Assembly (NCBI RefSeq): GCF_007559025.1
Contig: NZ_CP041765.1
Span: 430,679-494,678 of the forward strand
Length of the DNA: 64,000 nucleotides
From: Tomitella fengzijianii
GTDB taxonomy: Bacteria; Actinomycetota; Actinomycetes; Mycobacteriales; Mycobacteriaceae
Direction of reading: 5' to 3'
The first letter of the stretch is position 1. Each line of letters starts with the position of its first letter. The notes under the pieces were generated by a model that worked only from the letters and a program-made list of their open reading frames with translations, ran no database searches and was not told where the DNA came from. The position numbers and the translations under genes are program-made. This document shows positions 9,502 to 18,718 of the stretch, piece by piece.

Positions 9502-11342
9502 CGCCCCCGAAGAACCGCCGTATACGCAGGTCCGGGGCGCGGTCTGCGCCGTCGGCGAAGCGTGTGGGCGGCGTGCGCCAGTCTCAGGTCGTCACGACGT
9601 ATGGCGTCGGTTCGATGGTCGCTGTCGAGAGCGAGTCATTCATCGTCGGCGGGATCGACACATGGGATGACACTGGATCCGCGGATGAAGTGTACGAACA
9701 GCGGCTGGCGAGGATCCTCGGCGTACGCGGATTCCGACTTCCACCCGCCCCTGACCCCGAGAGGGGGCGCGGAGGGGTGACCGTGTTCCGTTTCCCGGAG
9801 TTCTACTCCTGCCCGGAGTGCTTCGCGCTGCAGCGGCATCGGGAGTTCAACCCGCCGCCGGGGAAGTCGGTGTGCTCCGAGTGCAACGAGGACCTGATCC
9901 CGTCGCGATTCGTGCTCGCATGCGAGAACGGGCACATCGAGGATTTCCCCTATTGGAAGTGGGTCCACCGTGGAGTCGAACGGGAGTCAGGATTCTGCAA
10001 GGGCGAACTGCGGTTACGGACCGCGGGAGCGTCGGCGTCGCTGCGGTCGGTGATCGTCGAATGCAGTTGCGGCGTCCCGCCAGTCTCGATGGAGGGTGCA
10101 TTCCGCACGGGATCCCTGCGGGACCTGGGGATCCGATGTGAGGGGAGGCGGCCTTGGCTCGAGCGTGCGCAGCCGGAGCTATGTGATAAGCAACCCCGCA
10201 CAATGCAGCGCGGTTCGTCGTCGGCCTGGCATCCGGTGATCCATACCGCGTTGTCCATCCCGCCGTGGGGCGAAGGGGTGTATGCGCTGGTCGAAAGGTG
10301 CAAGCTCGTCGGCAAGTCCGAGGAGTACATCCGCACCTACCTCGAAGACCGGCCGGCACTCCTGAGCCAGGTCGACACCACCGTGCAGGGGGTGATCGAC
10401 GTCGCCAGGGCATTCGACGATGAGGAGGGGCCCGCCGGCGCTGACGCGGTACCTACGGGGCCGCGCTCGCGCCTCCGCGAGGACGAGTACGTGGCACTGG
10501 TGCGTGGTCGCAGCGAATCCCGTATCGCGGAGTGGCAGCCCTTCGTGTGTGAGCCGCCTGCAGGTGACCCGTCCGCCATAGAGGCGTTGGGGCTTGTAGA
10601 CACGATGTTGGTGAAGAGGCTACGCGAGGTGCGTGTGATGGCCTCGTTCACTCGGGGACAGCCACCGGAGGAAGGTGAAGAGGAACTCCGGCATGCGCAA
10701 CTGAGTCTTCGAGACGACATCGACTGGCTGCCGGCGATGGAGGTGATCGGCGAGGGGGTGTTCCTGCGGTTGGACGAGCGGCGGCTTACGGCGTGGGAGT
10801 CGGAACCGTCGGTCGTCAGGCGGGCGGAGCACGTGCGAACGGAACACGAGCGTGTGCTCCGGGAGCGGGCAAAACCGGTCAAAGGCCGCAAGGCTACGCG
10901 ACCTGCCGAGTCCCATGTCACCGCCCGGCTTCTTCTGCTGCACACCCTTGCACATGCGGTGATCAACGAGTGGAGTCTGGACGCGGGTTACCCGGCGTCC
11001 GCATTGCGAGAACGGATCTATTCCGGGCCGGACATGGCCGGAATTCTCATCTATACCGCGACGAGCGACTCGGCGGGGAGCCTGGGAGGCATCATCGCTC
11101 ACGGCGAGCCCGAAAATCTGTCTCGGACTCTGCGATCGGCACTCGCGCGCGCGCAGTGGTGCTCGAACGACCCGCTCTGCATGGAGTCGCAAGCGAGCGG
11201 ATCCGACAGTCTGAACAAAGCGGCGTGCCATGCCTGCGTGTTGTTGCCGGAGACCAGCTGCGAGTCGCTCAACAGTTTCCTCGACAGGGCCATGATCGTC
11301 GGTGATCACGCCGGAGACGTGCGGGGGTACTTCTCGTTGTGA
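9498..11342 (+). CDS. drmB: DrmB-type DUF1998 protein (DISARM core-like)
   Basis: A 614-residue partner of the DrmA-type helicase. The N-terminus has the family segment QVVTTYGVGSMVAVES (residues about 35-50). A zinc-binding module follows with C105/C108 and C126/C129. The C-terminal DUF1998 domain carries C555, C561, C577, C580 and C588 in the pattern C-H-A-C-V-L-L-P-E-T-S-C-E followed by N-x-F-L-D-R, which is a signature of this family. The start ATG overlaps the drmA stop (ATGA) with GGAGCGATGCG just upstream, so the two are probably translated together. In DISARM, DrmB joins DrmA in a complex that is required for protection. Last gene of the operon. Confidence 0.87.
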   Translation: MTPPKNRRIRRSGARSAPSAKRVGGVRQSQVVTTYGVGSMVAVESESFIVGGIDTWDDTGSADEVYEQRLARILGVRGFRLPPAPDPERGRGGVTVFRFPEFYSCPECFALQRHREFNPPPGKSVCSECNEDLIPSRFVLACENGHIEDFPYWKWVHRGVERESGFCKGELRLRTAGASASLRSVIVECSCGVPPVSMEGAFRTGSLRDLGIRCEGRRPWLERAQPELCDKQPRTMQRGSSSAWHPVIHTALSIPPWGEGVYALVERCKLVGKSEEYIRTYLEDRPALLSQVDTTVQGVIDVARAFDDEEGPAGADAVPTGPRSRLREDEYVALVRGRSESRIAEWQPFVCEPPAGDPSAIEALGLVDTMLVKRLREVRVMASFTRGQPPEEGEEELRHAQLSLRDDIDWLPAMEVIGEGVFLRLDERRLTAWESEPSVVRRAEHVRTEHERVLRERAKPVKGRKATRPAESHVTARLLLLHTLAHAVINEWSLDAGYPASALRERIYSGPDMAGILIYTATSDSAGSLGGIIAHGEPENLSRTLRSALARAQWCSNDPLCMESQASGSDSLNKAACHACVLLPETSCESLNSFLDRAMIVGDHAGDVRGYFSL

Positions 11343-11876
11343 CGGTCCGCGCCGCCGCCTCGCCTGGTGTCGACCGGGCTGGGCAGCGGTCGCGCATCTC
11401 GAGTTGATGCCTTATATCGTTATTGCTTTGGGTCTCCCGAACTCAGCGACCCGCAAGTGTCAAGGGTGGGAGTGGTCCGTCGAGCGCGGTTTCGGGTCGA
11501 GGATCATGCCTCGTGAACCGAGAGTGCGATACCAGCCAGACCTGCTCCGCCGGCAAGGCCCGTTTGAGGGGAATCGACGGACCTGGCAGACAGGCGCCCC
11601 TGTCCGCACGGTCGCGTCGGATGACACGTGAGCGCGAGCACACCCCCCTGGCGGTGGTGGACGGCGATCATGACCCGGTCGGTGGATACCGAGTGCCTCC
11701 ACGGTGCCCTCGACCAGCCCCGGGCCGACGGTACCAACAGGATGCCCCACATCGGCGACTCCACAGCGTGCCGTACCGGTCCAGCGATGTGCTGCACGGG
11801 TATCACTGCGGAGTTCCTCCCTCGCCGTCTCGCAGACAGGCTGAATGGGAACGTCGAAGGCAGGCGCACCGGGGCC
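11343..11876 (+). other. 534-base interval without a recognisable gene
   Basis: It lies between the end of the defence operon and a minus-strand methyltransferase. Short open frames exist on both strands, but none has a ribosome site or a recognisable product. The stretch 11403-11440 is unusually AT-rich for this genome, and a sequence beginning TGTCAAGGGTGGGAGTGG at 11459 resembles an insertion-sequence end, so this may be a decayed mobile-element remnant at the edge of the island. No clear terminator hairpin was found after drmB. Confidence 0.4.
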
Positions 11877-12707
11877 TCACCCCCGCGCCAGCACCTCCAC
11901 GTGCGGAATGACGAGCACGCCGTCGGGGCTTTCCGTCCAGCGCAGCCACGCCGCGGAGATCGCCTCCAGCTCGGCGCGCGTCGCCCAGCCGGTGTCGGTG
12001 AGCTGGGCGGCGATCGCCGAGTGCAGGATCCGCTCCGCCCACATCCCGCCCCACCAGGCGCGGGACGGCGCATCGGCGAAACACCACGTGCTGGACGAGA
12101 CCTCCACCTCGGCGAACCCGGCGGCGCGCTCCCAGGCGGGCAGGCGCCGGCCCGCGTCGGGCTCACCACCGTTCGCCCACGCCGCCCTGCGGTACAGCTC
12201 CAGCCACCGGTCCAACTCGGGGATCTGGGGGAACCACGTGAACCCGGCGTAGTCGGCGTCGCGCACCGCCACCACCCCGCCCGGCCGGCACACCCGCCGC
12301 ATCTCGCGCAGCGCCTGCACCGGGTCGCCTACGTGCTGCAGCACCTGGTGGGCGTGCACCACGTCGAAGGAGTCGTCGGGCAGGTCCAGCCGGTGCACGT
12401 CTGTGACCACGCAGCGCACGTTCACGTCCCGCTCGGCGGCGGTGCGCCGCGTGAGTTCCATCGCCTGGTCAGTCGCCTCGACCGCGGTCACGGTGCCGGG
12501 CGCGACGGCCTCCGCCAGGTCCGCGGTGATCGTGCCCGGCCCGCTGCCCGCGTCGAGCAGGTCCATCCCGGCCCGGAGGTGCGGCAGCAGGTAGGCGGCC
12601 GAATCCGCGGCGGTGCGCACGTTGTGCGAGCGCAGCACCGACTCGTGGTGGCCGTGCGTGTAGACGGTCCCTTCGGGAGTACGCGGGCCGGGGGAGTCAG
12701 GTGACAC
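11877..12707 (-). CDS. SAM-dependent methyltransferase (UbiE-like class I)
   Basis: A cytoplasmic class I methyltransferase of about 276 residues. Motif I LDAGSGPGTITADLAEA binds S-adenosylmethionine, VEATDQAMELT is motif II, and D-S-F-D-V-V-H-A-H-Q-V-L-Q-H is the post-II/III segment. The substrate is unknown. The GTG at 12707 is preferred over the ATG at 12722 because GAGGAGG stands five bases upstream of it. It is the first gene of a minus-strand run that also includes the secreted protein and the PhoX-type phosphatase upstream, but 93 bases separate it from its neighbour, so an operon is not certain. Confidence 0.82.
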   Translation of the reverse strand: MSPDSPGPRTPEGTVYTHGHHESVLRSHNVRTAADSAAYLLPHLRAGMDLLDAGSGPGTITADLAEAVAPGTVTAVEATDQAMELTRRTAAERDVNVRCVVTDVHRLDLPDDSFDVVHAHQVLQHVGDPVQALREMRRVCRPGGVVAVRDADYAGFTWFPQIPELDRWLELYRRAAWANGGEPDAGRRLPAWERAAGFAEVEVSSSTWCFADAPSRAWWGGMWAERILHSAIAAQLTDTGWATRAELEAISAAWLRWTESPDGVLVIPHVEVLARG

Positions 12708-12800
12708 GGGGCCTCCTCGCATCGGGCATGGATACGCACCCGACGCTACGACGCCACCGCCAACCTTTGGAACATCTATCTCACATTGCGAGAAACCGGG

Positions 12801-13289
12801 TCAGTCGACGTGAATCGTTCCGTGGCAGGTGATAGACGGGAATCCCCACAGCTCGTGGTGGTTGTAGGAGTTGAACGTGAGTGCCACATCGCCCGGGCCG
12901 CTGTCGATCACGTACCCCGGCGTTACGTTCGACCCCGGATTGGCCACGCGCATCGAATCGCGGACCGTCCCGGACGCGCCGGTCTGCACATTGGTCCAGT
13001 CCAGGGTGAAGTCCGACGTGTAGCCGCCCGCGAAGAACCAGAAGCTGCTGGGGTTGAAGTCCACTTTCGCCTGCCCCGGCACCTCGGTGTCCTGCAGGAC
13101 GTAGACCTGGCTGAACGCGTACGGCTGGTCGACGATGTACGGGCTGAGCCCGATGCACGCCTGATCCATCGGCACCACATCCGAATGCAGTTCCGCGCCC
13201 GCGGTTCCGGCCCCGCCGACGGCGAGGGCGGCCGCGATGCCGCCCGCCGCCACCCCTGCTCCGATCTTCCTTGCACGCCGTGCCGCCAT
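12801..13289 (-). CDS. Small secreted protein of unknown function
   Basis: A 162-residue protein with a clear signal peptide: basic start MAARRARKIG, a hydrophobic alanine-rich core and likely cleavage after GTAGAE or nearby. The mature part has two cysteines (about residues 44 and 155) that could form one disulfide, and a high content of aromatic residues and beta-type sequence. I do not recognise a named family. Proteins of this kind are common in mycolate actinobacteria as exported beta-rich proteins. It stands alone between the methyltransferase and the PhoX-type gene, both on the same strand. Confidence 0.75.
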   Translation of the reverse strand: MAARRARKIGAGVAAGGIAAALAVGGAGTAGAELHSDVVPMDQACIGLSPYIVDQPYAFSQVYVLQDTEVPGQAKVDFNPSSFWFFAGGYTSDFTLDWTNVQTGASGTVRDSMRVANPGSNVTPGYVIDSGPGDVALTFNSYNHHELWGFPSITCHGTIHVD

Positions 13290-13390
13290 GGTTGCTCCTC
13301 TCGCCGGCGCGGATGACCTGCGAGTCTAAGGCGGACGGCCCGTTTTGGGAAGGGCTGCGGAACCACGGTCGTGACGGCGGGTCCGGAGAC

Positions 13391-15469
13391 TCACGCAGTG
13401 CGGAACACCTGCACCACCGACGGCCGGGGCGCGGCCACCTGGCCGGGTTTCGGCGCGCCGGTCACGTAGTCGGGGAACAGCGAGTGCGGCTCGGCGAACG
13501 ACCCGTCCTCGCCCGGGTGCTGCACCGCCACGAACACGTTGCCCTCCTCCTCGTGGATGAGGGGCCCGCAGGTCTCGGCCTCGCGGGGGACCGCCAGGAA
13601 CTGCTCGACCAGCCCGCGGCGGTCCCCGTCCAGCGACACCCGGAACAGCCCGTCGTTGTAGCCGATGGTGCCCGGGGCCCCGTCGGTGGAGATCCACAGG
13701 TTGCCGGAGCGGTCGAACGCCAGGTTGTCCGGGCACGAGATCGCCGAGACCTTGTCCGCCGGATAGCCGCCGAAGTAGGTCGCGTCGTTCGTGGCCGGGT
13801 CGCCGCACACCAGCAGCAGATTCCAGCGGAACTTGCCGGCGGTGGCGTCGCCGCCGGCCTCCTCGATCTCCACCACGTGCCCGTCGCGGTTCTCGTGGCG
13901 CGGGTTCGCCTCGTCGGCGCCCGGCTTGCCGTCGGTGCCGCGCTTGGTGTTGTTGGTGCACGCCACGTACACGCGGCCCGTCTTCGGGTGTGGCTCCACG
14001 TCTTCGCAGCGGTCCATTTTGGTGGCGCCCGCCTTGTCCGCCGCCATCCGGGTGAACACAAGCACCTGCTCGACGGACATCCCGGGCACCGCGGACTTGC
14101 CGTTCTTGATCAGCGGCAGCCACGTGCCGGAGCCGTCGAACGTCCCGTCGGAGGGCAGCTTTCCGCTCCCGTCGATCTGCGTCGGATCCGAATCACCCTG
14201 GAACCGTGCCGCATACAGGTCGCCCTCGGTGAGCAGCGTCTTGTTGTGGGCGCGGTCGCCCTCGCGGTGCTTGCGCTTGGAGACGAACTTGTAGAGGTAG
14301 TCGAACCGCTCGTCGTCGCCCATGTACGCGACGGTCTTGCCGTTGCGGGCGAGCGCCACCGTCGCGCCCTCGTGCTTCATCCTGCCCAGCGCGGTGTGCT
14401 TGACCGGCGTCGACGCCGGATCGTTCGGGTCGATCTCGACGATGTAGCCGAACCTGTTGGGCTCGTTGCGGAATCCATCCTGCCGCGCGTCGAACCGCCG
14501 GTCCGTCTTCTCCCAACCGTTCGACGTCTCCTCGGAGTCGAGCCCGTACCGCTTCTCCTCGGGGCATGTGCCCGCGGCGCGGAAGTATCCGTCGAAGTTC
14601 TCCTCGCCGGACAGGATCGTCCCCCACGGGGTGGTGCCGCCGGCGCAGTTGCCGATCATCCCGCGCACCCGGCGACCGGAGGGGTCGTCGGCGGTCTTCA
14701 TCAGGTCCGTGCCCGCGGCCGCGCCGGTGAGCTCGAACTCCGTGTCCGCGGTGATCCGCCGGTTCAGTTTTCCGCCCCGCACGTAGGCCCACGGCTCGTC
14801 CGCCGAGGCGCGCTCGAGCTCCACCACGGAACCGCCGTGCGCCGCCTTGGCGATGGCGTGCCGCTCGGCCTGCGACGGCCCGCCGGTGTCCGGGAACATC
14901 AGGTCCGGGTTGACGTACTCGTGGTTGCAGTACAGCAGCGCCTTGCGGCCGTCCTTGGTGCGCAGGATCTCCAGATAATCGTTGTTGTAACCGAACTGGC
15001 GGGCCTGCGCCTTCGCGGACTGCGTGTGCAGGTCGAACTCCGGGGAGTCGGCGAACAGCGGGTCGCCCCACCGCAGGATCGGCCGCCAGTCGTATCCGCC
15101 GGGGACGGTGAAGGCGTCGACGGACTTGTCCACCGGGGAGATCGGCGAGAACGCCAGGGGGCCGGCCGCGCCGCCGGAGCCGCCCGCTGAGCCCGTTCCG
15201 GCCGCCGCGCTGCCGAGCGACCCGGCGGGCGCGGCACCCGACGACCCGCACGCGGCGAGCGTCACCGCCATCGCCCCCACGGCCCCCGCCCCCAGCAGCC
15301 TGCGCCGCGAGAACCCGGCGGAGACGATGTCCCGGAAGTACTCGTTGGGCGAGTCGTTGCACACCGGCCGGCTGCACGCGTTCGCGCACTTGAACTGGCA
15401 TGTCACCGGGCTGCGCTTGCCGCGGGTCAGCCCCGCCATCGGCAACGATCGCCGCATCCGCTCCACCAT
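13391..15469 (-). CDS. PhoX-family alkaline phosphatase (DUF839), Tat-exported
   Basis: A 692-residue protein of the PhoX family, calcium- and iron-dependent phosphatases that release phosphate outside the cell. The N-terminus has a conserved C-A-N-A-C segment followed by a twin-arginine signal FSRRRLLGAGAVGAM ending in LAACGSS, so the protein is probably exported folded and may be lipid-anchored at that cysteine. Family landmarks include WGTILSGEENFDGYF, C-N-H-E-Y and D-R-C-E-D-V-E segments and repeated beta-propeller blades. Length is normal for actinobacterial PhoX-like proteins. The ATG has GAGAGGGAG eight bases upstream. No Pho box was identified by eye. Confidence 0.9.
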   Translation of the reverse strand: MVERMRRSLPMAGLTRGKRSPVTCQFKCANACSRPVCNDSPNEYFRDIVSAGFSRRRLLGAGAVGAMAVTLAACGSSGAAPAGSLGSAAAGTGSAGGSGGAAGPLAFSPISPVDKSVDAFTVPGGYDWRPILRWGDPLFADSPEFDLHTQSAKAQARQFGYNNDYLEILRTKDGRKALLYCNHEYVNPDLMFPDTGGPSQAERHAIAKAAHGGSVVELERASADEPWAYVRGGKLNRRITADTEFELTGAAAGTDLMKTADDPSGRRVRGMIGNCAGGTTPWGTILSGEENFDGYFRAAGTCPEEKRYGLDSEETSNGWEKTDRRFDARQDGFRNEPNRFGYIVEIDPNDPASTPVKHTALGRMKHEGATVALARNGKTVAYMGDDERFDYLYKFVSKRKHREGDRAHNKTLLTEGDLYAARFQGDSDPTQIDGSGKLPSDGTFDGSGTWLPLIKNGKSAVPGMSVEQVLVFTRMAADKAGATKMDRCEDVEPHPKTGRVYVACTNNTKRGTDGKPGADEANPRHENRDGHVVEIEEAGGDATAGKFRWNLLLVCGDPATNDATYFGGYPADKVSAISCPDNLAFDRSGNLWISTDGAPGTIGYNDGLFRVSLDGDRRGLVEQFLAVPREAETCGPLIHEEEGNVFVAVQHPGEDGSFAEPHSLFPDYVTGAPKPGQVAAPRPSVVQVFRTA

Positions 15470-15573
15470 GTTTCGGCTCCCTCTCCACGTGTCGGTGAGG
15501 CAACCGTCCCGTACCGGGGTTTCGCACTGTGATGGTCCGCGTGAACGGCGGGTGAAGAGCGGCCGTCGGGTTG

Positions 15574-15924
15574 TCAGGCCCAGCCGAGCTGGTGGAGCTG
15601 CTCGTCGTCGATGCCGAAGTGGTGCGCGAACTCGTGGATCACCGTCACACGCACCTCGTGCACCAGCTCGTCCTCATCGGAGCACATCTCCATCAGCGGC
15701 TCGCGGTAGATGAAGATGGCGTCCGGCAGCGACCCGGCGTACCAGCTGTCGCGCTCGGTCAGCGCCACGCCCTCGTAGAGCCCCAGGATGTCGGGCTCGT
15801 CGGGGTTGCGGTCCTCCACCAGCACGACGACGTTGTCCACCGCCGCGATCAGCTTCTCCGGCAGGGTGTCCAGCGCGTCCGAGACGAGATCCTCGAACCG
15901 CTCCTCGCTCACGGCGATCGGCAC
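15574..15924 (-). CDS. Minimal zinc metallopeptidase-like protein (zincin_1, Rv3836-like)
   Basis: A 116-residue protein whose C-terminal half has the zinc-binding motif HEFAHHFGID, the HExxHxxGxxD pattern of the small zincin_1 (DUF1025) family. Whether these proteins cleave peptides is not established. Nine bases separate it from the upstream Rv3835-like gene, the same pair order as Rv3835-Rv3836 in M. tuberculosis, so the two are probably co-transcribed. The start is a GTG. Confidence 0.88.
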   Translation of the reverse strand: MPIAVSEERFEDLVSDALDTLPEKLIAAVDNVVVLVEDRNPDEPDILGLYEGVALTERDSWYAGSLPDAIFIYREPLMEMCSDEDELVHEVRVTVIHEFAHHFGIDDEQLHQLGWA

Positions 15925-15933
15925 GGCCGGCTC

Positions 15934-17331
15934 CTACTCGCCGACCGACGGCAGCGGCGGCGCCACCGCACGGCCGGGCGGGGGAAGCGGCTTCGGCGCG
16001 GGCGCCTTGCCGTCGATCATCAACCCGCCCTTGGCCGTTCCCGTGAGCACCGCGTACGCCCCCTCGGTCTCGCCGAACCCGATGGTGCAATCCACCTTGC
16101 GGCTGCCGGCCAGCCAGCTGGGAAGCGCCTGGGTACTCCAGTAGACGGTGAGCGTGCTGTTGCGCAGGGCGTCGGCTCCGCCCAGGTAGTCCTCGCTGAT
16201 CTTGCGGCACGTCTGGCCCAGGAACTCGTCCTGCTTGTCCAGCGGGGGCCACTCGCCCGGGAACTGCGTGGCCAGGTCCACCTGCCCGGTGACCTCCACC
16301 GAGTGGTCGGTGGCGCAGTCGACGGGGTCCGTCGGCAGCCCGTTCTCGATGCCCAGGCAGGTGCCCGGCGGATGCACGCGCGACTGGTCCTGACCGGCGA
16401 CGGTGCCGGTGATCGGCCGGAACGACGTGCCGTCCACCCCGGTCTCCTGCAGTCCGCACAGCACCGTGCGCTCGCCCTGGGACCATCCCTTGCCGCCCGG
16501 GTGGATCAGGCCGACGGTGAACCGGCCGGACGGGTCCAGCCCGCCGCCCAGGTAGCGGCCCACGGCGGGGGCGCACACCGAATCGCGCAGCGTGGCGTAC
16601 CGCTGCGCCTCGGTGACCTGGGCGTGCGGCCCGAACTCGCTGCTGGGGAAGTTGCTCAGATCCACCCGCTCGGCCACCTCGAACAGGTGCGGCTGCGCGC
16701 AGTCGACCTGCGCGATCTCCGGGTTCTGCTGGTCATCCCAGGTGAGGCAGGTGCCGGCCTTCGCGTCGGCGAACGCGGGGCCTTCCGACGAACCCGTCTT
16801 GACGGGTGCGTCCCCCGCATTCGCCGCCACCGAGGGCTCCGACGAGCCGAAGACGCTGTCGAGATTGCCGGTGGACACCAGCGTGATCACCGCGGCCGCC
16901 AGCGAACCGAGTGCCACCAGGATCAGCGAGCGCCGCATGTTCTGTGCGGTCAGATGCGGGTGGTGCTGCGGAGCGGGGCCGTCGGCGGGGGAATCCGCGG
17001 GCGGCTCGGTTTGGGGCGGCTCTGTGCCGGTGGGTTCCGCACCGGCGGGTTCCGCGGCGGGACTCTCTCCTGGCGGCGGGGCCACCGGCGGCATCTCCGC
17101 CGTCTGCCACTCGGAAGTGGGGTCGTCGGCGTAACCGGCGTCGTCGTACTCGATGTCGTCGTACTCGTCGTCGAAAGGTGACCGGCCGCCCGGCCACGCG
17201 TAAGCGGCATCCGGGGCATAGGGGCCGGAGTCTGCGGCAGCGTCGGGGGCGGCGGCATCCGGGGCGGCCGCATCCGAGACAGCCGCGTCCGCGGGGGGCT
17301 GGGTGCTGCGACGGCGGCGGAAGATGGACAT
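15934..17331 (-). CDS. Septum-formation-domain membrane protein (Rv3835-like)
   Basis: About 465 residues. A cytoplasmic N-terminal region rich in proline, alanine and acidic residues (to about residue 140) is followed by one membrane segment (SLILVALGSLAAAVITLVS) and a large exported domain. That domain contains two tandem septum-formation-type modules, each with paired cysteines (for example T-C-L-T-W-D and T-C-L-G-I-E). The family is linked to the cell envelope and division by name and context only. The ATG at 17331 is chosen because MSIFRRRRS is the usual start in orthologues; an upstream GTG at 17370 is possible. Divergent from serS, as in M. tuberculosis. Confidence 0.82.
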   Translation of the reverse strand: MSIFRRRRSTQPPADAAVSDAAAPDAAAPDAAADSGPYAPDAAYAWPGGRSPFDDEYDDIEYDDAGYADDPTSEWQTAEMPPVAPPPGESPAAEPAGAEPTGTEPPQTEPPADSPADGPAPQHHPHLTAQNMRRSLILVALGSLAAAVITLVSTGNLDSVFGSSEPSVAANAGDAPVKTGSSEGPAFADAKAGTCLTWDDQQNPEIAQVDCAQPHLFEVAERVDLSNFPSSEFGPHAQVTEAQRYATLRDSVCAPAVGRYLGGGLDPSGRFTVGLIHPGGKGWSQGERTVLCGLQETGVDGTSFRPITGTVAGQDQSRVHPPGTCLGIENGLPTDPVDCATDHSVEVTGQVDLATQFPGEWPPLDKQDEFLGQTCRKISEDYLGGADALRNSTLTVYWSTQALPSWLAGSRKVDCTIGFGETEGAYAVLTGTAKGGLMIDGKAPAPKPLPPPGRAVAPPLPSVGE

Positions 17332-17454
17332 CGCCCACAATGATGCCTGGTGCGCGCCGACAATGCGCACGGTAGTCGCCGATCAGCCGCGATGGCGGGT
17401 ATCGCCGCCGGTCCGCGGGGCGGCCTCCGGGACCGGCAAGTAAAGTCATGCGGT

Positions 17455-18717
17455 GTGATTGACCTGAAGTTCCTTCGCGAGAACCCCGACGCCGTGCGCG
17501 AGTCGCAGCGCACCCGCGGCGAAGACCCGGCGCTGGTGGACACGCTGCTGGCGGCCGACGCCGCGCGCCGGTCCGCCATCGCCACCGCCGACGAACTCCG
17601 CGCGGAGCAGAAGGCGCACGGGCGCAAGGTCGGCAAGGCCACGCCTGAGGAGCGCCCCGCGCTGCTGGAGCACGCCAAGGAGCTGTCCGACGCGGTCAAG
17701 AAGGCCGGCGCCGACGAGGCCGCCGCCAAGGCCGCGCTGGACGAGGCCCACCGGGCCATCTCCAACGTGGTGCAGGACGGCGCCCCGGCCGGCGGCGAGC
17801 AGGACTTCGTGGTGCTCGAGCACATCGGCGAGCCCCCCGCCATCGACGAGCCCGTGGACCACCTGGACCTGGGCGAGTCGCTGGGGCTGATCGACATGGC
17901 GCGCGGGGCCAAGGTGTCCGGCTCGCGGTTCTACTTCCTCACCGGCGCCGGCGCGCTGCTCCAGCTGGGCCTGCTGCAGCTGGCGGCGCAGAAGGCCGTG
18001 GCCAACGGCTTCACCATGATGATCCCCCCGGTGCTGGTGCGCCCGGAGATCATGGCGGGCACCGGGTTCCTGGGCGCCCACTCGGACGAGATCTACCACC
18101 TGGACGAGGACGACCTCTACCTGGTCGGCACCTCCGAGGTCCCCCTGGCCGGCTACCACTCGGACGAGATCCTGGACCTGTCCGGCGGGCCCAAGCGCTA
18201 CGCGGGCTGGTCGTCGTGCTTCCGCCGCGAGGCCGGCAGCTACGGCAAGGACACGCGCGGCATCATCCGCGTCCACCAGTTCGACAAGGTGGAGATGTTC
18301 AGCTATTGCCGCCCCGAGGACGCCGACGCGGAGCACCAGCGCCTGCTGGGGTGGGAGAAGGAGATGCTCGCCGCCGTCGAGGTGCCCTACCGGGTGATCG
18401 ATGTGGCCGGCGGCGACCTGGGCAGCTCCGCGGCCCGCAAGTTCGACTGCGAGGCCTGGGTGCCCAGCCAGGGCGCCTACCGCGAGCTCACCTCCACCTC
18501 CAACTGCACCACGTTCCAGGCGCGCCGCCTGAGCGTCCGGTACCGGGGCGACGACGGCAAGCCGCAGATCGCCGCCACCCTCAACGGCACGCTGGCCACC
18601 ACGCGGTGGATCGTCGCGATCCTCGAGAACCACCAGCAGCCCGACGGCACCGTGCGCGTGCCCGCGGCGCTCCAGCCGTTCGTCGGCACCGACGTGCTGC
18701 GACCCGCGGGGGCCTGA
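17455..18717 (+). CDS. serS: Seryl-tRNA synthetase
   Basis: A 420-residue class II aminoacyl-tRNA synthetase that charges tRNA-Ser. It starts [17 protein letters not shown] and continues with the long antiparallel coiled-coil arm that holds the tRNA (about residues 30-100). The catalytic core has motif 2 [20 protein letters not shown] and motif 3 with N-G-T-L-A-T-T-R near the end. The GTG at 17455 is the only start that gives the conserved N-terminus. It is divergent from the Rv3835-like gene across about 120 bases. Confidence 0.97.
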   Translation: MIDLKFLRENPDAVRESQRTRGEDPALVDTLLAADAARRSAIATADELRAEQKAHGRKVGKATPEERPALLEHAKELSDAVKKAGADEAAAKAALDEAHRAISNVVQDGAPAGGEQDFVVLEHIGEPPAIDEPVDHLDLGESLGLIDMARGAKVSGSRFYFLTGAGALLQLGLLQLAAQKAVANGFTMMIPPVLVRPEIMAGTGFLGAHSDEIYHLDEDDLYLVGTSEVPLAGYHSDEILDLSGGPKRYAGWSSCFRREAGSYGKDTRGIIRVHQFDKVEMFSYCRPEDADAEHQRLLGWEKEMLAAVEVPYRVIDVAGGDLGSSAARKFDCEAWVPSQGAYRELTSTSNCTTFQARRLSVRYRGDDGKPQIAATLNGTLATTRWIVAILENHQQPDGTVRVPAALQPFVGTDVLRPAGA

Positions 18718-18718
18718 C

